Position numbers and translations under genes: made by a program | The notes under the pieces: generated by a model | What the model was told of the DNA's origin: nothing | Seen by the model: the letters and a program-made list of their open reading frames with translations, nothing else | Databases searched by the model: none | In this document: piece after piece, positions 1 to 13,052 of the stretch | Position numbering within the stretch: the stretch's first letter is position 1 | Layout: each line of letters opens with the position of its first letter | DNA from: Pseudomonas asgharzadehiana | GTDB lineage: Bacteria > Pseudomonadota > Gammaproteobacteria > Pseudomonadales > Pseudomonadaceae | Assembly (NCBI RefSeq): GCF_019139815.1 | Contig: NZ_CP077079.1 | Span: 3,906,001-3,970,000 of the forward strand | Direction: 5' to 3' | DNA: 64,000 nucleotides

Positions 1-1916
<1,916 letters not shown>

Positions 1917-1923
<7 letters not shown>

Positions 1924-2588
1924 TTCACCGTATACGCCAGCATCATCGACAACTGGCACATCGGCCGCCCACTCTCGGCGTGCCACTGGTTGAACGCGCC
2001 CTGCACCGCTGCCAAATCGCGCAGACTGGTGGGGGCCTTGTCGACGATTTTCTGTGCGTTCAGGGCCGCCACTACGTCATAGCTCGGCACGAACGTGTCC
2101 TTGCCGACCATGCGCAAGAAACGCGGCGCCGACAGCCCGCCCAGTTGATGGCCGTGTTTGCTCAGGTACTTCCACAACCCGACGATGTCGGTCACCGGCC
2201 AGTCGGCGATAAACGCACCGAAGCTGCCCTTCTCCTGCTCAATGTCGAGGATCATCTGCGCGTTGCGCGGTACGCTCTTGAGCTTGCCCAGGTGCCGGAT
2301 GATCCGCGTGTCCTGCATCAGGCGCTCAAGGTGCTCGGCGCCCATCAGCACGACTTTTTCCGGGTCGAAACCGAAAAACACCTGCTCGAACGCCGGCCAT
2401 TTGGCGTCCACCACGCTGTGCTTCAAGCCCGCACGGAATACCCGCAAAGCCAGGGTAGACAGATAGCGGTCATCACTGATCCTGCGCAATTGCTCAGGGG
2501 TCTTGGGTACAGGCAGATGGGCGTCCAACTCGGCCGCTGAACCAAAGCGGTTCAGACAATATTCGTGCAGCCACTTGTAATCGCGCAT
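1917..2588 (-). CDS. DNA-3-methyladenine glycosylase I (Tag)-like protein, divergent active site
   Basis: 223 residues. The stretch from residue 35 to 110 aligns by eye with the helix-hairpin-helix core of E. coli Tag, including DDRYLS, FRAGL, the block FFGFDPEKVVLMGAEHLERL, and DTRIIRHLGK. Tag removes 3-methyladenine from alkylated DNA. However, the residues Tag uses for base recognition in the block LEGxQAGLSW (a Glu and a Trp) are Arg and His here (LRVFRAGLKH). The N-terminal RCxW/YHDNEWG region and the zinc-binding Cys/His residues are not evident. I therefore assign the fold with confidence but not the activity. It is convergent with the DUF2069 gene. Confidence 0.75.
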
Positions 2589-2613
2589 GCCCTCTCCTGG
2601 GGATAGAAAATGA

Positions 2614-2640
2614 AAACGGCGCCTGTGAGCGCCGTCTTTC
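2614..2640 (-). terminator. Probable terminator of ttcA
   Basis: Stem ACGGCGC / GCGCCGT with a six-base loop. Read on the minus strand it is followed by TTTTCATTTT, between the end of ttcA (2657) and the start of the Tag-like gene (2588). A leaky rho-independent terminator fits. Confidence 0.55.
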
Positions 2641-2656
2641 AGAGCGTTGAAAAACG

Positions 2657-3481
2657 TTAGAGGTTCACAACATTGACGAAACGCGACGCTGCGGTCTCAT
2701 CAATTTTCAGGCTGGTGAAGTCGAACAGGTTGCGGTCGGCCAACTGCGACGGGATCACGTTCTGCAGGCTGCGAAAGATACTGTCGGTACGGCCTGGCGT
2801 CTTGCTTTCCCAATCCAGCAGCATCTCTTTGACCACCTGGCGCTGCAGGTTTTCCTGGGAGCCACACAGGTTGCACGGGATGATCGGGAACTGCTTGAGG
2901 TCGGAGTAGGCCTGGATGTCCTTCTCGTTGCAATACGCCAGTGGGCGAATCACCACATTGCGTCCGTCATCGGCACGCAGCTTGGGCGGCATGGCCTTGA
3001 GCGAGCCGTTGAAGAACATATTCAGGAAGAAGGTCTCGACGATATCGTCACGGTGATGACCCAGGGCCATCTTGGTCGCGCCGATTTCGTCGGCAAACGT
3101 ATAGAGCGTGCCACGGCGCAGGCGCGAGCACAGCGAGCAGGTGGTCTTGCCTTCCGGAATAAGCTCCTTGACCACCGAATACGTGTCTTTTTCGACGATG
3201 TGGTACTCGATGCCCAGTGCTTTCAGATAGGCCGGCAGCACATGCTCGGGAAAGCCCGGTTGTTTCTGGTCCATGTTGACGGCGACGATCTCGAACTTGA
3301 TCGGCGCGACCTTTTGCAGGTGCAACAGCACGTCGAGCATGGTGTAGCTGTCTTTACCGCCAGAGAGGCAAACCATGACCTTGTCGCCATCCTCGATCAT
3401 ATTAAAATCGGCGACTGCTTCACCGGCCAGGCGGCGCAGGCGTTTTTGCAGTTTGTTCTGGTTGACCGTGAGAGTGCCCAT
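2657..3481 (-). CDS. ttcA: tRNA 2-thiocytidine(32) synthetase TtcA
   Basis: 274-residue ATP-dependent thiolase that makes 2-thiocytidine at tRNA position 32. The PP-loop SGGKDS is near residue 40. Two Cys pairs that carry the [4Fe-4S] cluster in this family are visible as [10 protein letters not shown] and CNLCGS. The ATG at 3479-3481 ([12 protein letters not shown]) is chosen because it gives the family N-terminus. An upstream ATG would add 18 residues with no family match. It is one of several tRNA-thiolation genes in the window (tus genes, mnmA). Confidence 0.95.
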   Translation of the reverse strand: MGTLTVNQNKLQKRLRRLAGEAVADFNMIEDGDKVMVCLSGGKDSYTMLDVLLHLQKVAPIKFEIVAVNMDQKQPGFPEHVLPAYLKALGIEYHIVEKDTYSVVKELIPEGKTTCSLCSRLRRGTLYTFADEIGATKMALGHHRDDIVETFFLNMFFNGSLKAMPPKLRADDGRNVVIRPLAYCNEKDIQAYSDLKQFPIIPCNLCGSQENLQRQVVKEMLLDWESKTPGRTDSIFRSLQNVIPSQLADRNLFDFTSLKIDETAASRFVNVVNL

Positions 3482-3842
3482 TGCGCTTGGATCCGCTAAA
3501 GGTGTGTGACGAAAAGCGCAGCATTTTACCTTCATGAACGACCGAGTTCCATGGTGGGCGGGGGTTTGCTCCCGACGCGTTATATCGGGCGCCTGTTTAT
3601 TAACCGACCCACTGCCATCGGGAGCAAGCTACCTCCCCCCTTAAAATGCATGCCTGCCACAGACCTCGGCGCGATTACGCCCGGTATTTACAGCGCGATT
3701 TGCTCTAAAGGCCCTACAGTCATTCCGGTCATACCTTCCTATACTGCGACATGAGGTCGCACACATATCCAGACCTTTCAGGCCATTTGGCCCGTGGGCG
3801 CTCCGATGGGGGGCGATGGTAATAACGACAGGAGTGACTGGC
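3482..3842. other. Intergenic region with REP pair, ttcA/YIP1 divergent promoters
   Basis: 361 bp between divergent ttcA and the YIP1 gene. It holds one inverted REP pair (listed separately). I see no convincing gene in it. Confidence 0.6.
3553..3640. repeat. REP pair (inverted)
   Basis: GTGGGCGGGGGTTTGCTCCC is followed about 45 bp later by the inverted copy GGGAGCAAGCTACCTCCCCC. It is a degenerate copy of the REP found repeatedly in this window. Confidence 0.8.
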
Positions 3843-4445
3843 ATGATCCATCACGTCGTGGGGCTGTTTACCCATCCCGACCAGGAATGGCGGGAAATCC
3901 GTGGCGATAAAGAAGAAAGCATCGGCCACATGTACTTCACTCACACCCTGATTCTCGCGGCGATCCCCGCGATTTCAGCGTTTATCGGCACCACCCAGGT
4001 CGGCTGGGTCATCGGCAACCGCGCGCCGGTGATGCTGACCCAGGAAAGCGCGTTATGGATGACCATCATGTCGTACGCGGCCATGCTCGGCGGCGTGGCG
4101 GTGATGGGCGCCTTCATTCATTGGATGGCGCGCACCTATGATGCCAGCCCCAGCATGGCGCGCTGCGTGGCCTTTGCCACCTACACCGCCACGCCACTGT
4201 TTATCGGCGGGCTGGCCGCGCTGTACCCGCATATGTGGCTGGGCATGGTCGTGGGCACGGCGGCGATCTGCTACACGGTGTACCTGCTGTATGTAGGGTT
4301 GCCGACCTTCATGAACATCGATCCGGACGAAGGCTTTCTGTTTTCCAGCTCGGTGCTGGCTGTAGGCCTTGTGGTGCTGGTAGCGATCATGGCGTTCACC
4401 GTGATCGTCTGGGGCCTGGGCGTAGGCCCGATTTATACCAACTGA
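3843..4445 (+). CDS. YIP1-family inner-membrane protein
   Basis: 200-residue polytopic membrane protein of the Yip1 domain family, with about five hydrophobic segments from residue 35 to the C-terminus. The N-terminal block GLFTHPDQEW is typical of bacterial Yip1 proteins. Function in bacteria is unknown. The ATG at 3843 is preferred over the in-frame one at 3816 because AGGAG at 3830-3834 lies 8 bp ahead of it. A perfect terminator hairpin follows the stop codon. Confidence 0.82.
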   Translation: MIHHVVGLFTHPDQEWREIRGDKEESIGHMYFTHTLILAAIPAISAFIGTTQVGWVIGNRAPVMLTQESALWMTIMSYAAMLGGVAVMGAFIHWMARTYDASPSMARCVAFATYTATPLFIGGLAALYPHMWLGMVVGTAAICYTVYLLYVGLPTFMNIDPDEGFLFSSSVLAVGLVVLVAIMAFTVIVWGLGVGPIYTN

Positions 4446-4462
4446 CCCGACAACCCCCAAGG

Positions 4463-4486
4463 CAAAGCCACCGCAAGGTGGCTTTG
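4463..4486 (+). terminator. Terminator hairpin after the YIP1 gene
   Basis: Perfect 10-bp stem CAAAGCCACC / GGTGGCTTTG with a GCAA tetraloop, starting about 20 bp after the stop. The T tract is weak (three T within the stem end). Confidence 0.6.
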
Positions 4487-4573
4487 TGCGTGATGCACGA
4501 CCATTCGGCGCCTGACAGATTCGGAAACACACGGTTGTGCGGCATACTGGGCCTCTCTGGAGATAGGTACAGC

Positions 4574-5068
4574 ATGCCCGAGCAACTCAATACCCGCGTC
4601 GAAGAGTGTTTCCTGCAAGCCGAATTCTTTTTCAAACGAAGCTTCAAACGCCCCCAGGTCAGCCTCAAGCTGCGGGGCCAAAAAGCCGGTGTCGCGCATT
4701 TGCACGAGAACCTGCTGCGCTTCAACCCACAGCTGTACCGTGAAAACAGCCAACATTTCCTGAAGCAGACCGTAGCCCACGAAGTGGCGCACCTGATCGC
4801 TCACCAATTATTCGGCGAACGCATCCAGCCCCATGGCGAGGAATGGCAATTGATCATGCGTGGGGTCTACGAACTGCCGCCGGACCGTTGTCACACCTAT
4901 GCCGTGAAACGCCGCCAGGTGACGCGCTACATCTACCGTTGCCCGTGTGCCGACAGCGACTTTCCATTTTCGCCGCAGCGCCATGGAATGGTGGGCCAGG
5001 GGCGGCGGTATTTGTGCAGGCGGTGTCGGCAGACCCTGGTGTTTACCGGGGAAACCCGGGTGGAATAG
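4574..5068 (+). CDS. sprT: SprT-family zinc-metalloprotease-like protein
   Basis: 164-residue SprT protein. The zincin motif HEVAH is near residue 70, with a third likely ligand in PHGEEW. A C-terminal zinc ribbon is indicated by the CPC and CRRC pairs. Relatives include the DNA-protein crosslink protease Spartan, but the bacterial function is not settled. The ATG at 4574 gives the family length. The longer open frame upstream belongs to the YIP1 gene region. Confidence 0.88.
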   Translation: MPEQLNTRVEECFLQAEFFFKRSFKRPQVSLKLRGQKAGVAHLHENLLRFNPQLYRENSQHFLKQTVAHEVAHLIAHQLFGERIQPHGEEWQLIMRGVYELPPDRCHTYAVKRRQVTRYIYRCPCADSDFPFSPQRHGMVGQGRRYLCRRCRQTLVFTGETRVE

Positions 5069-5075
5069 GGACCTT

Positions 5076-5096
5076 ATCGGGAGCAAGCCCCCGATA
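5076..5096. repeat. REP-derived mini-hairpin between convergent genes
   Basis: ATCGGG and CCCGAT flank AGCAAGCC, a short REP half-element folded on itself. It sits between the 3' ends of sprT and the CoA-transferase gene, where it could end transcription both ways. Confidence 0.5.
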
Positions 5097-5108
5097 GCGC
5101 CAGATCAG

Positions 5109-6284
5109 TCACCCAACCACCTTGGCGTGCCGCAGTTCGGCTATGCGCTGAGCACTCAGCCCCAACTGCGCCAACACCTCATCACTGTGCGCACCCACCG
5201 CGACACCCATATGCCGAGGCGCCGGCAACCCCTCGGAAAACTTCAGCGGGCAGGCCAGTTGCGCCTGTGTCGAGCCATCGCCCCGGGGTACTTGGCTCAC
5301 CAGTTCGCGCGCTTTCAATTGGGGATGTTCCGCCGCCTCGGCGAAACTCAACACGGGCTCCACACACGCATCCAGCTCGGCAAACAGCACACACAGTTCG
5401 TCAAAACTGCGCGTCTCGAATTCCACCTGCAACGCCTGTTTCAGCGCCGGTTGTCGCTCCGGGTCCAGGCCCCACGCAGCCAACTCGGGCCGCCCTAACG
5501 CCATGCATAACTGCTGCATAAACGCCGGCTCCAGGCTGCCGACCGACATCCAGCGGCCATCGCGGGATCGGTAGTAATCGTAGAAGCTGCCCCCATTGAG
5601 CGCGTGTTTTTCCCACCCAGGCTCTACCCCGCACGCCAGGTAACCCGCACCCGCCATAGCGTTGAGGCTGAATGAGCAGTCGGTCATGCTCACATCCAGG
5701 TATTGCCCCACCCCGCTCTGCTGTCGGGCGATCACCGCCGCCAACAACCCCACCACCGCGTGCAAAGAACCGCCGCCCACGTCCGCCAGTTGCACGCCCA
5801 ACGGCAACGGCCCGCTGCCCTGGCGCCCGGTGTGGCTGGCCAGCCCCGCCAGGGCCAGGTAGTTGATATCGTGGCCGGCACGATCCTTATAGGGGCCGGT
5901 CTGGCCATAGCCGGTGATCGACACATAGATCAACCTCGGGTTGATCGCCTTCAACGCCTCATACCCCAGGCCCAGGCGCTCCATCACGCCGGGGCGAAAC
6001 TGTTCCAGCACGATGTCGTAGCCTGTGACCAGCGCGCGCACGATCTCCAGCGCTTCGGGCTGCTTGAGGTCCAGCGCCAGGCTGCGCTTATTGCGGTTGA
6101 GGTAGGCATGGCCCGCCGACGTGCCCCGGTCATGGGGCGGCAGCACACGCAACAGGTCCATACGCGTGGGCGATTCGATACGCAGCACCTCGGCGCCCAT
6201 GTCCGCGAGCATCAACGATGCGAACGGGCCGGGCAGCAAGGTAGAAAAATCCAACACTTTGAGGGACGCCAAGGGACCTGACAT
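5109..6284 (-). CDS. CaiB/BaiF family CoA-transferase (class III)
   Basis: 391 residues, typical for class III CoA-transferases and alpha-methylacyl-CoA racemases. Conserved blocks include VLDFSTLLPGPFAS near the start, the NRNKRSLALDLK segment, YVSITGYGQTGPYKDRAGHD with the Asp used for acyl-CoA chemistry in this family, and GWEKHALNGGSFYDYY. The substrate cannot be told from sequence. Racemase-like members also have this layout. The ATG at 6282-6284 is chosen over an upstream start because GGAG lies 5-6 bp before it and the family motif begins right after it. Confidence 0.85.
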   Translation of the reverse strand: MSGPLASLKVLDFSTLLPGPFASLMLADMGAEVLRIESPTRMDLLRVLPPHDRGTSAGHAYLNRNKRSLALDLKQPEALEIVRALVTGYDIVLEQFRPGVMERLGLGYEALKAINPRLIYVSITGYGQTGPYKDRAGHDINYLALAGLASHTGRQGSGPLPLGVQLADVGGGSLHAVVGLLAAVIARQQSGVGQYLDVSMTDCSFSLNAMAGAGYLACGVEPGWEKHALNGGSFYDYYRSRDGRWMSVGSLEPAFMQQLCMALGRPELAAWGLDPERQPALKQALQVEFETRSFDELCVLFAELDACVEPVLSFAEAAEHPQLKARELVSQVPRGDGSTQAQLACPLKFSEGLPAPRHMGVAVGAHSDEVLAQLGLSAQRIAELRHAKVVG

Positions 6285-6441
6285 ACGAACTCCATTTGCG
6301 ATTCGACTGACCACAGACTAGGCAGCCTTGGCCCTACCGGCAATCGCCGGAACAGTCACCGGCAGTGACCGTTTTGATCACGGCGGGCTTTTTCGCGGCG
6401 GCGGCTTTATCATTGGCTCACGTTTGCTTGCCGAGTGTTCC

Positions 6442-6834
6442 ATGAAGTTTGCGATTGCCTTGTATTCCGCGGCCCACGCACCCTCCTCGCGCCGCGCCTT
6501 GCTGTTCGCCCAGGCGGCGCTGGCCGGCGGCCACGAGATTGTGCGGCTGTTTTTTTATCAGGATGGCGTGTACAGCGCATCCAACACCATCGTTGCGCCC
6601 CAGGATGAGCAAGACATTGCCCGACAATGGCGTGAGTTCGTCAGCCAACACCAGCTCGACGGCGTGGTGTGCATCGCCGCCGCGTTGCGCCGTGGCGTGC
6701 TCAACAGCGAAGAGGCCACGCGCTATCAACGCAGCGCGATCAACCTGGACGCGCCGTGGGCGCTGTCGGGCCTGGGGCAGTTGCATGATGCGATCCAGGC
6801 TGCCGACCGCCTGATCTGTTTTGGAGGGCCGTGA
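6442..6834 (+). CDS. tusD: Sulfurtransferase complex subunit TusD
   Basis: 130-residue DsrE-fold protein. The sulfur-carrying Cys lies in VVCIAAALRRGV near residue 79, as in E. coli TusD. TusBCD takes persulfide sulfur from TusA and hands it to TusE, which feeds MnmA for 2-thiouridine at tRNA position 34. The ATG at 6442 starts the family motif MKFAIALYSA. It is the first gene of tusDCBE-ybiB. mnmA itself is present at 28350. Confidence 0.93.
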   Translation: MKFAIALYSAAHAPSSRRALLFAQAALAGGHEIVRLFFYQDGVYSASNTIVAPQDEQDIARQWREFVSQHQLDGVVCIAAALRRGVLNSEEATRYQRSAINLDAPWALSGLGQLHDAIQAADRLICFGGP

Positions 6835-6835
6835 C

Positions 6836-7186
6836 ATGTCCAAATCCTTATTGGTGATCAGTCGCCAGGCGCCGTGGTCCGGGCCGAGCGCGCGCGAGGC
6901 GCTGGATATCGTGTTGGCCGGTGGCGCGTTTGATCTGCCCATCGGCCTGCTGTTTATGGACGATGGCGTGTTCCAGTTGGCACCGCACCAGAACGCCAAG
7001 GCCGTGCAGCAAAAAGACTTGAGTGCCAATCTGCAGGCGCTGGAGCTGTTTGGCGTCGAAGAAGTGTTCGCCTGCCGCCACAGCTTGGCCGAACGCGGGC
7101 TCGCCCCGCCCGCCAGCGCCCAGCCGCTGGACAGCGACGCTATCTCCAAGCTGATTGACCGTTACGACCAGGTGATTACCCTCTGA
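6836..7186 (+). CDS. tusC: Sulfurtransferase complex subunit TusC
   Basis: 116-residue DsrF-type subunit. The block CRHSLAERGL is characteristic of TusC. The ATG at 6836 is one base after the tusD stop, with GGAGGG shortly upstream. Its stop overlaps the tusB start in TGATG. It forms the TusBCD heterohexamer with its neighbours. Confidence 0.92.
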   Translation: MSKSLLVISRQAPWSGPSAREALDIVLAGGAFDLPIGLLFMDDGVFQLAPHQNAKAVQQKDLSANLQALELFGVEEVFACRHSLAERGLAPPASAQPLDSDAISKLIDRYDQVITL

Positions 7187-7464
7187 TGTCGACTTTACAT
7201 GTGCTGTCTCATTCCCCGTTTACCGATAGCCGCCTCGACAGTTGCCTGCGTGTGTGCGGCAACAGGGACGCGATCCTGCTCTGCGGCGATGGCGCCTATG
7301 CGCTGCACAGTGCGGCCCTGCAAACCCAGGGCGTGAAGGTGTTCGTGCTGAGCGAAGACATGCAGGCGCGCAATCTGCCGCTGCCGGACTGGGCCGACAG
7401 CGTGGACTTCCCAGGTTTCGTGCAACTGTCGATCGACTACGACAAGGTCAACACCTGGCTATGA
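7186..7464 (+). CDS. tusB: Sulfurtransferase complex subunit TusB
   Basis: 92-residue DsrH-type subunit beginning MSTLHVLSHSPF, with the family block ILLCGDGAYAL. It is the smallest TusBCD component, and its length fits the family. It overlaps tusC by one base and tusE by four (ATGA), so the operon is tightly coupled in translation. Confidence 0.9.
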   Translation: MSTLHVLSHSPFTDSRLDSCLRVCGNRDAILLCGDGAYALHSAALQTQGVKVFVLSEDMQARNLPLPDWADSVDFPGFVQLSIDYDKVNTWL

Positions 7465-7796
7465 ACACCCTGACCCTGGGCGGGCGCCGCCTCGAACTGG
7501 ACAAGGACGGCTATCTCGTCGACCTGAACGATTGGTCTCACGAGGTGGCCCATGCCCTGGCCGCCGCCGAACACCTGGAACTGACCCCGGCCCACTGGGA
7601 AATCCTTGAACTGCTGCGCGGGTTTTATGCCGAGTACCAGCTGTCCCCGGCCACCCGCCCGCTGATCAAGTACACCGCCCTGAAGCTGGGCCCGGAAAAG
7701 GGCAACAGCCTGCATCTCAACAAACTGTTCAATGGCACTCCCGCCAAACTCGCCGCCAAGCTGGCGGGCCTGCCCCGGCCGACGAATTGCTTATGA
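7461..7796 (+). CDS. tusE: Sulfur-carrier protein TusE (DsrC family)
   Basis: 111-residue DsrC/TusE protein. The C-terminal arm PRPTNCL has the single penultimate Cys used as the sulfur carrier. The second Cys that defines true DsrC of dissimilatory sulfur oxidation is absent, so this is a tRNA-thiolation TusE. It accepts sulfur from TusBCD and delivers it to MnmA. The start codon overlaps the tusB stop (ATGA). Confidence 0.93.
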   Translation: MNTLTLGGRRLELDKDGYLVDLNDWSHEVAHALAAAEHLELTPAHWEILELLRGFYAEYQLSPATRPLIKYTALKLGPEKGNSLHLNKLFNGTPAKLAAKLAGLPRPTNCL

Positions 7797-8794
7797 CCGA
7801 CTTTGCCCCACTCACTCTTGAAACACCGGCCGAGCACCCGTTTGCGCAGTTCGTGCGCATCCTGGGCAAAGGCAAGCGCGGCGCGCGCAACCTCACCCGC
7901 GAGGAAGCTCGCGAAGCCATGGGCATGCTGCTCGACGAAAAAGTCGAAGACACCCAGCTCGGCGCCTTCCTCATGCTGCTGCGCCACAAGGAAGAAAGCC
8001 CGGAAGAGCTCGCCGGTTTCACCGAAGCCGTGCGCGAACGCTTGAACGCACCCGCGCTGAATGTGGCTATCGACTGGCCGACCTACGCCGGTAAAAAACG
8101 CCATCTGCCGTGGTTCCTGCTGGCGGCCAAATGCCTGGCACACAACGGCGTGCGCATTCTCATGCACGGCGGCGGCGCTCATACGGCCGGCCGGTTGTAC
8201 ACCGAGCAATTGCTGCACACCCTGCAGATCCCGCTGTGCCGCAATTGGCAGCAGGTCGAAAGTGCCTACGAGCAAGGCAACCTGGCATTTATCCCGCTGG
8301 GCGACTGGGCGCCGCAGTTGCAACGCATGATCGACCTGCGCAACACCCTGGGCCTGCGCTCGCCGATCCACTCCCTGGCGCGCCTGCTCAACCCGCTGAA
8401 TGCGCGCTGCGGCCTGCAAAGTATTTTCCATCCGGGTTATCAGGGCGTTCACCGCGATGCCAGCGGCCTGCTTGGCGACAACGTGATTGTGGTGAAGGGT
8501 GACGGCGGCGAAATCGAGATCAACCCGGACACGGCCAGCCACCTCTACGGCACCACCGGCGGCGCAAGCTGGGATGAAGAATGGCCCGCCCTCTCCGCCC
8601 AGCGCCACGTCAAACCGGCGACCCTGGAACCCGAGCATCTGAAAGCGCTGTGGCGTGGCGACGTCGAGGACAGCTACCCGCAACTGGCGCTGACCGCCAC
8701 CATGGCACTGGCCTTGCGTGGCCTGGGGCAATCACGGGAACAGGCGTTCGAATTGGCCCGGCAGTACTGGGATGCACGGGACAGATCGATTTAA
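7793..8794 (+). CDS. ybiB: YbiB/TrpD2 family protein (anthranilate phosphoribosyltransferase-like fold)
   Basis: 333-residue protein with the glycosyltransferase family 3 fold (nucleoside phosphorylase/TrpD-like). The start is FVRILGKGKRGARNLTREEA, followed by helical and alpha/beta parts of the fold. E. coli YbiB is known to bind nucleic acid without clear sequence preference and is not a tryptophan enzyme. The ATG at 7793 is preferred to a TTG two codons earlier because it overlaps the tusE stop (ATGA). Being the last gene of the tus operon suggests co-expression with tRNA modification, which is inference. Confidence 0.85.
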   Translation: MTDFAPLTLETPAEHPFAQFVRILGKGKRGARNLTREEAREAMGMLLDEKVEDTQLGAFLMLLRHKEESPEELAGFTEAVRERLNAPALNVAIDWPTYAGKKRHLPWFLLAAKCLAHNGVRILMHGGGAHTAGRLYTEQLLHTLQIPLCRNWQQVESAYEQGNLAFIPLGDWAPQLQRMIDLRNTLGLRSPIHSLARLLNPLNARCGLQSIFHPGYQGVHRDASGLLGDNVIVVKGDGGEIEINPDTASHLYGTTGGASWDEEWPALSAQRHVKPATLEPEHLKALWRGDVEDSYPQLALTATMALALRGLGQSREQAFELARQYWDARDRSI

Positions 8795-8882
8795 TCGATT
8801 ATTCACCCGCAGTCTTTGCGCTTTTAGTTCGAACTCATCCCTTTAGACTGGGCTCCAACGCTTATTAGTTGAGGAGCCAATC

Positions 8883-9878
8883 ATGGGTTTGCTGATCGAA
8901 GGACACTGGAAAGACCAGTGGTACGAAAGTAGCGCGGACGGCGCCTTCCAGCGCGAACAGGCCCAGCGCCGCCACTGGGTGACCGCCGATGGCCAGCCTG
9001 GCCCGAGCGGCGAAGGTGGCTTCAAGGCCGAGGCCGGTCGCTATCACCTCTACGTGTCCTTGGCGTGCCCTTGGGCCCACCGCACGCTGATCATGCGCAA
9101 GCTCAAGGGCCTGGAAAGCTTGATCGACGTGTCCGTGGTCAGTTGGCTGATGCTGGAAAACGGCTGGACGTTCGATAAGGCTCACGGTTCCACCGGCGAT
9201 GCCCTCGACGACTTTACCTATATGCACCAGCGCTACACCGCCGACACGGCCGACTACACCGGCCGCGTCACCGTGCCCGTGCTGTGGGACAAGCAGCTCA
9301 AGCGCATTGTGAGCAATGAATCCGCCGAGATCATTCGCATGTTCAACAGCGCGTTCAACGGGCTGACCGGCAACACGCTGGATTTCTATCCCCAGCCGCT
9401 GCGCGCAACCATCGATTCGTTGAACGAACGCATCTACCCGGCCGTAAACAACGGCGTATATCGCGCAGGCTTCGCCACATCACAGCAAGCGTATGAAAGC
9501 GCGTTTGATGATGTGTTTGCCGAGTTGGATCATCTGGAACGGCACCTGGACGACCATCGTTACCTGGCCGGCGAACACCTGACCGAGGCTGACGTGCGCT
9601 TGTTTACCACGCTGATTCGCTTTGATGCGGTGTATTACAGCCACTTCAAATGCAATCTGCGGCGGATCGCGGACTCTTCGAACCTGTCCAATTGGCTGCG
9701 GGAGATGTACCAGTGGCCTGGCGTGGCCGAGACCGTGGATTTCGAGCACATCAAGGGGCATTACTACGCCAGCCATCGGACGATCAATCCGACGGCAATT
9801 GTGCCGAAAGGGCCGTTGCAGCGGTTTGAGGGCAAGCATGATCGGGCGCGGCTGGTGGGTTCAGGGGTTTGGAGCTGA
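8883..9878 (+). CDS. Glutathionyl-hydroquinone reductase (Xi-class GST, YqjG-like)
   Basis: 331-residue Xi-class glutathione S-transferase. The N-terminal domain holds the catalytic motif LACPWAHRT near residues 60-68. The C-terminal helical domain includes YLAGEHLTEADVRLF and the long tail that marks this class. These enzymes reduce glutathionyl-hydroquinones using glutathione and act in the cytoplasm. GAGGAG lies just upstream of the ATG at 8883. A REP pair follows the stop. Confidence 0.92.
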   Translation: MGLLIEGHWKDQWYESSADGAFQREQAQRRHWVTADGQPGPSGEGGFKAEAGRYHLYVSLACPWAHRTLIMRKLKGLESLIDVSVVSWLMLENGWTFDKAHGSTGDALDDFTYMHQRYTADTADYTGRVTVPVLWDKQLKRIVSNESAEIIRMFNSAFNGLTGNTLDFYPQPLRATIDSLNERIYPAVNNGVYRAGFATSQQAYESAFDDVFAELDHLERHLDDHRYLAGEHLTEADVRLFTTLIRFDAVYYSHFKCNLRRIADSSNLSNWLREMYQWPGVAETVDFEHIKGHYYASHRTINPTAIVPKGPLQRFEGKHDRARLVGSGVWS

Positions 9879-9907
9879 TCCAAAAGATAGGGTGTGATGG
9901 ATGGCCG

Positions 9908-9975
9908 CATCGGGAGCAAGCCACCTCCCACACCTGGAATGCGTTCCAAAGGTGGGAGGTGGCTTGCTCCCGATG
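9908..9975. repeat. REP pair, nearly perfect inverted repeat
   Basis: ATCGGGAGCAAGCCACCTCC and its inverted copy near 9956-9974 are separated by a short spacer. The pair lies between the convergent ends of the glutathione reductase gene and cysG and is likely to act as a bidirectional RNA stem. Confidence 0.88.
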
Positions 9976-9985
9976 CTTTTAAGCC

Positions 9986-11380
9986 TCACACCTGGGACTG
10001 AGCGCCTTCAAACCACTTCAGTTTCTCGCGCAATACCACCACCTCACCCACGATCACCAGTGTCGGCGCATGCACTTCATGCTCCGCCACCATGCGAGGC
10101 AAGTCCGCCAGGGTGCCGGTGAACACGCGCTGGTTGGACGTGGTGCCCTGCTGGATCAACGCCGCCGGGGTATCGGCGGCGCGTCCATGCTTGATCAACT
10201 GCTCACAGATGATCGGCAAGCCAATCAAGCCCATGTAGAACACCAGCGTTTGTGAGGGCCCGACCAGGTCCTGCCAAGGCAGATCCGAAGTACCGTTCTT
10301 CAGGTGACCGGTGATAAAGCGTACCGACTGCGCATAGTCACGGTGGGTCAGCGGAATCCCGGCATACGCCGCGCAGCCGCTGGCGGCCGTAATGCCAGGC
10401 ACCACCTGGAACGGGATGCCGTGGGCCGCCAGTTCCTCGATCTCTTCGCCCCCGCGCCCAAAAATAAACGGGTCGCCGCCCTTGAGGCGCAGCACGCGCT
10501 TGCCCTGCCTGGCCAAATCCACCAGTTGCTGGTTGATCTGGTCCTGCGGCACGGCATGGTCCGCGCGACGCTTGCCGACGTACACACGCTCGGCATCACG
10601 TCGGCATAGCTCAAGAATCGCCGGGGCCACCAGACGGTCGTACAGCACCACATCAGCCTGCTGCATCAGGCGCAGCGCACGGAAGGTCAGCAGGTCCGGA
10701 TCACCGGGGCCCGCGCCCACCAGGTAGACTTCACCCGGCGCGTGCGGCGGTGCGCCGTTGACTTTGTCGATCAACAGGCGCTCGGCCTCGTCGCCCTGCC
10801 CGGCCAACTGGCGGTCGGCAATCGGGCCCTGGAACACTTCTTCCCAGAACGCACGGCGCTGCTGCACGTCCGGATACAGCCCCTTGACCTGGGCCCGAAA
10901 ACGCGCCGCCAACCCGGCCAATTGGCCGTAAGTGGACGGAATCCAGGTTTCCAGTTTGGCGCGGATCAAGCGTGCCAGCACCGGCGCATCGCCGCCGCTG
11001 GACACTGCAATCACCAACGGCGAGCGGTCGACGATCGCCGGGAAAATCACGCTGCACAGGGCCGGCGCGTCCACCACATTGACCGGTACGCAACGACGCT
11101 TGGCCTCGCTGGAGACTTGCGCATTCAGGGGCTCGTCGTCGGTCGCGGCGATGATCAGGGTGCAACCGTCGAGGTCGGCCTCCTGATAACCGCGCAAAAT
11201 CAGTTCCCCGCCACTGCCCAGCACCAGCTCACGCAACTGGTCTTCGATCTGGGGAGCAACCACTCGCAGCACGGCACCGGCGTCGGCCAGCAGCCGGGAT
11301 TTGCGCAAGGCAATCTCCCCACCACCGACCACCAGCACGCGACTGCCGCGCAGGTTATGAAACAGCGGCAGAAATTCCAT
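9986..11380 (-). CDS. cysG: Siroheme synthase CysG (multifunctional)
   Basis: 464 residues, full length. The N-terminal part (about 1-200) is the precorrin-2 dehydrogenase/sirohydrochlorin ferrochelatase module with a nucleotide-binding glycine motif [11 protein letters not shown]. The C-terminal part (about 216-460) is uroporphyrinogen III methyltransferase, with [15 protein letters not shown] and the block [17 protein letters not shown]. It converts uroporphyrinogen III to siroheme for sulfite and nitrite reductases. The start is directly next to the serS stop (11381), so it is the last gene of the ftsK-lolA-rarA-crcB-serS-cysG series. Confidence 0.96.
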   Translation of the reverse strand: MEFLPLFHNLRGSRVLVVGGGEIALRKSRLLADAGAVLRVVAPQIEDQLRELVLGSGGELILRGYQEADLDGCTLIIAATDDEPLNAQVSSEAKRRCVPVNVVDAPALCSVIFPAIVDRSPLVIAVSSGGDAPVLARLIRAKLETWIPSTYGQLAGLAARFRAQVKGLYPDVQQRRAFWEEVFQGPIADRQLAGQGDEAERLLIDKVNGAPPHAPGEVYLVGAGPGDPDLLTFRALRLMQQADVVLYDRLVAPAILELCRRDAERVYVGKRRADHAVPQDQINQQLVDLARQGKRVLRLKGGDPFIFGRGGEEIEELAAHGIPFQVVPGITAASGCAAYAGIPLTHRDYAQSVRFITGHLKNGTSDLPWQDLVGPSQTLVFYMGLIGLPIICEQLIKHGRAADTPAALIQQGTTSNQRVFTGTLADLPRMVAEHEVHAPTLVIVGEVVVLREKLKWFEGAQSQV

Positions 11381-13048
<1,668 letters not shown>

Positions 13049-13052
<4 letters not shown>

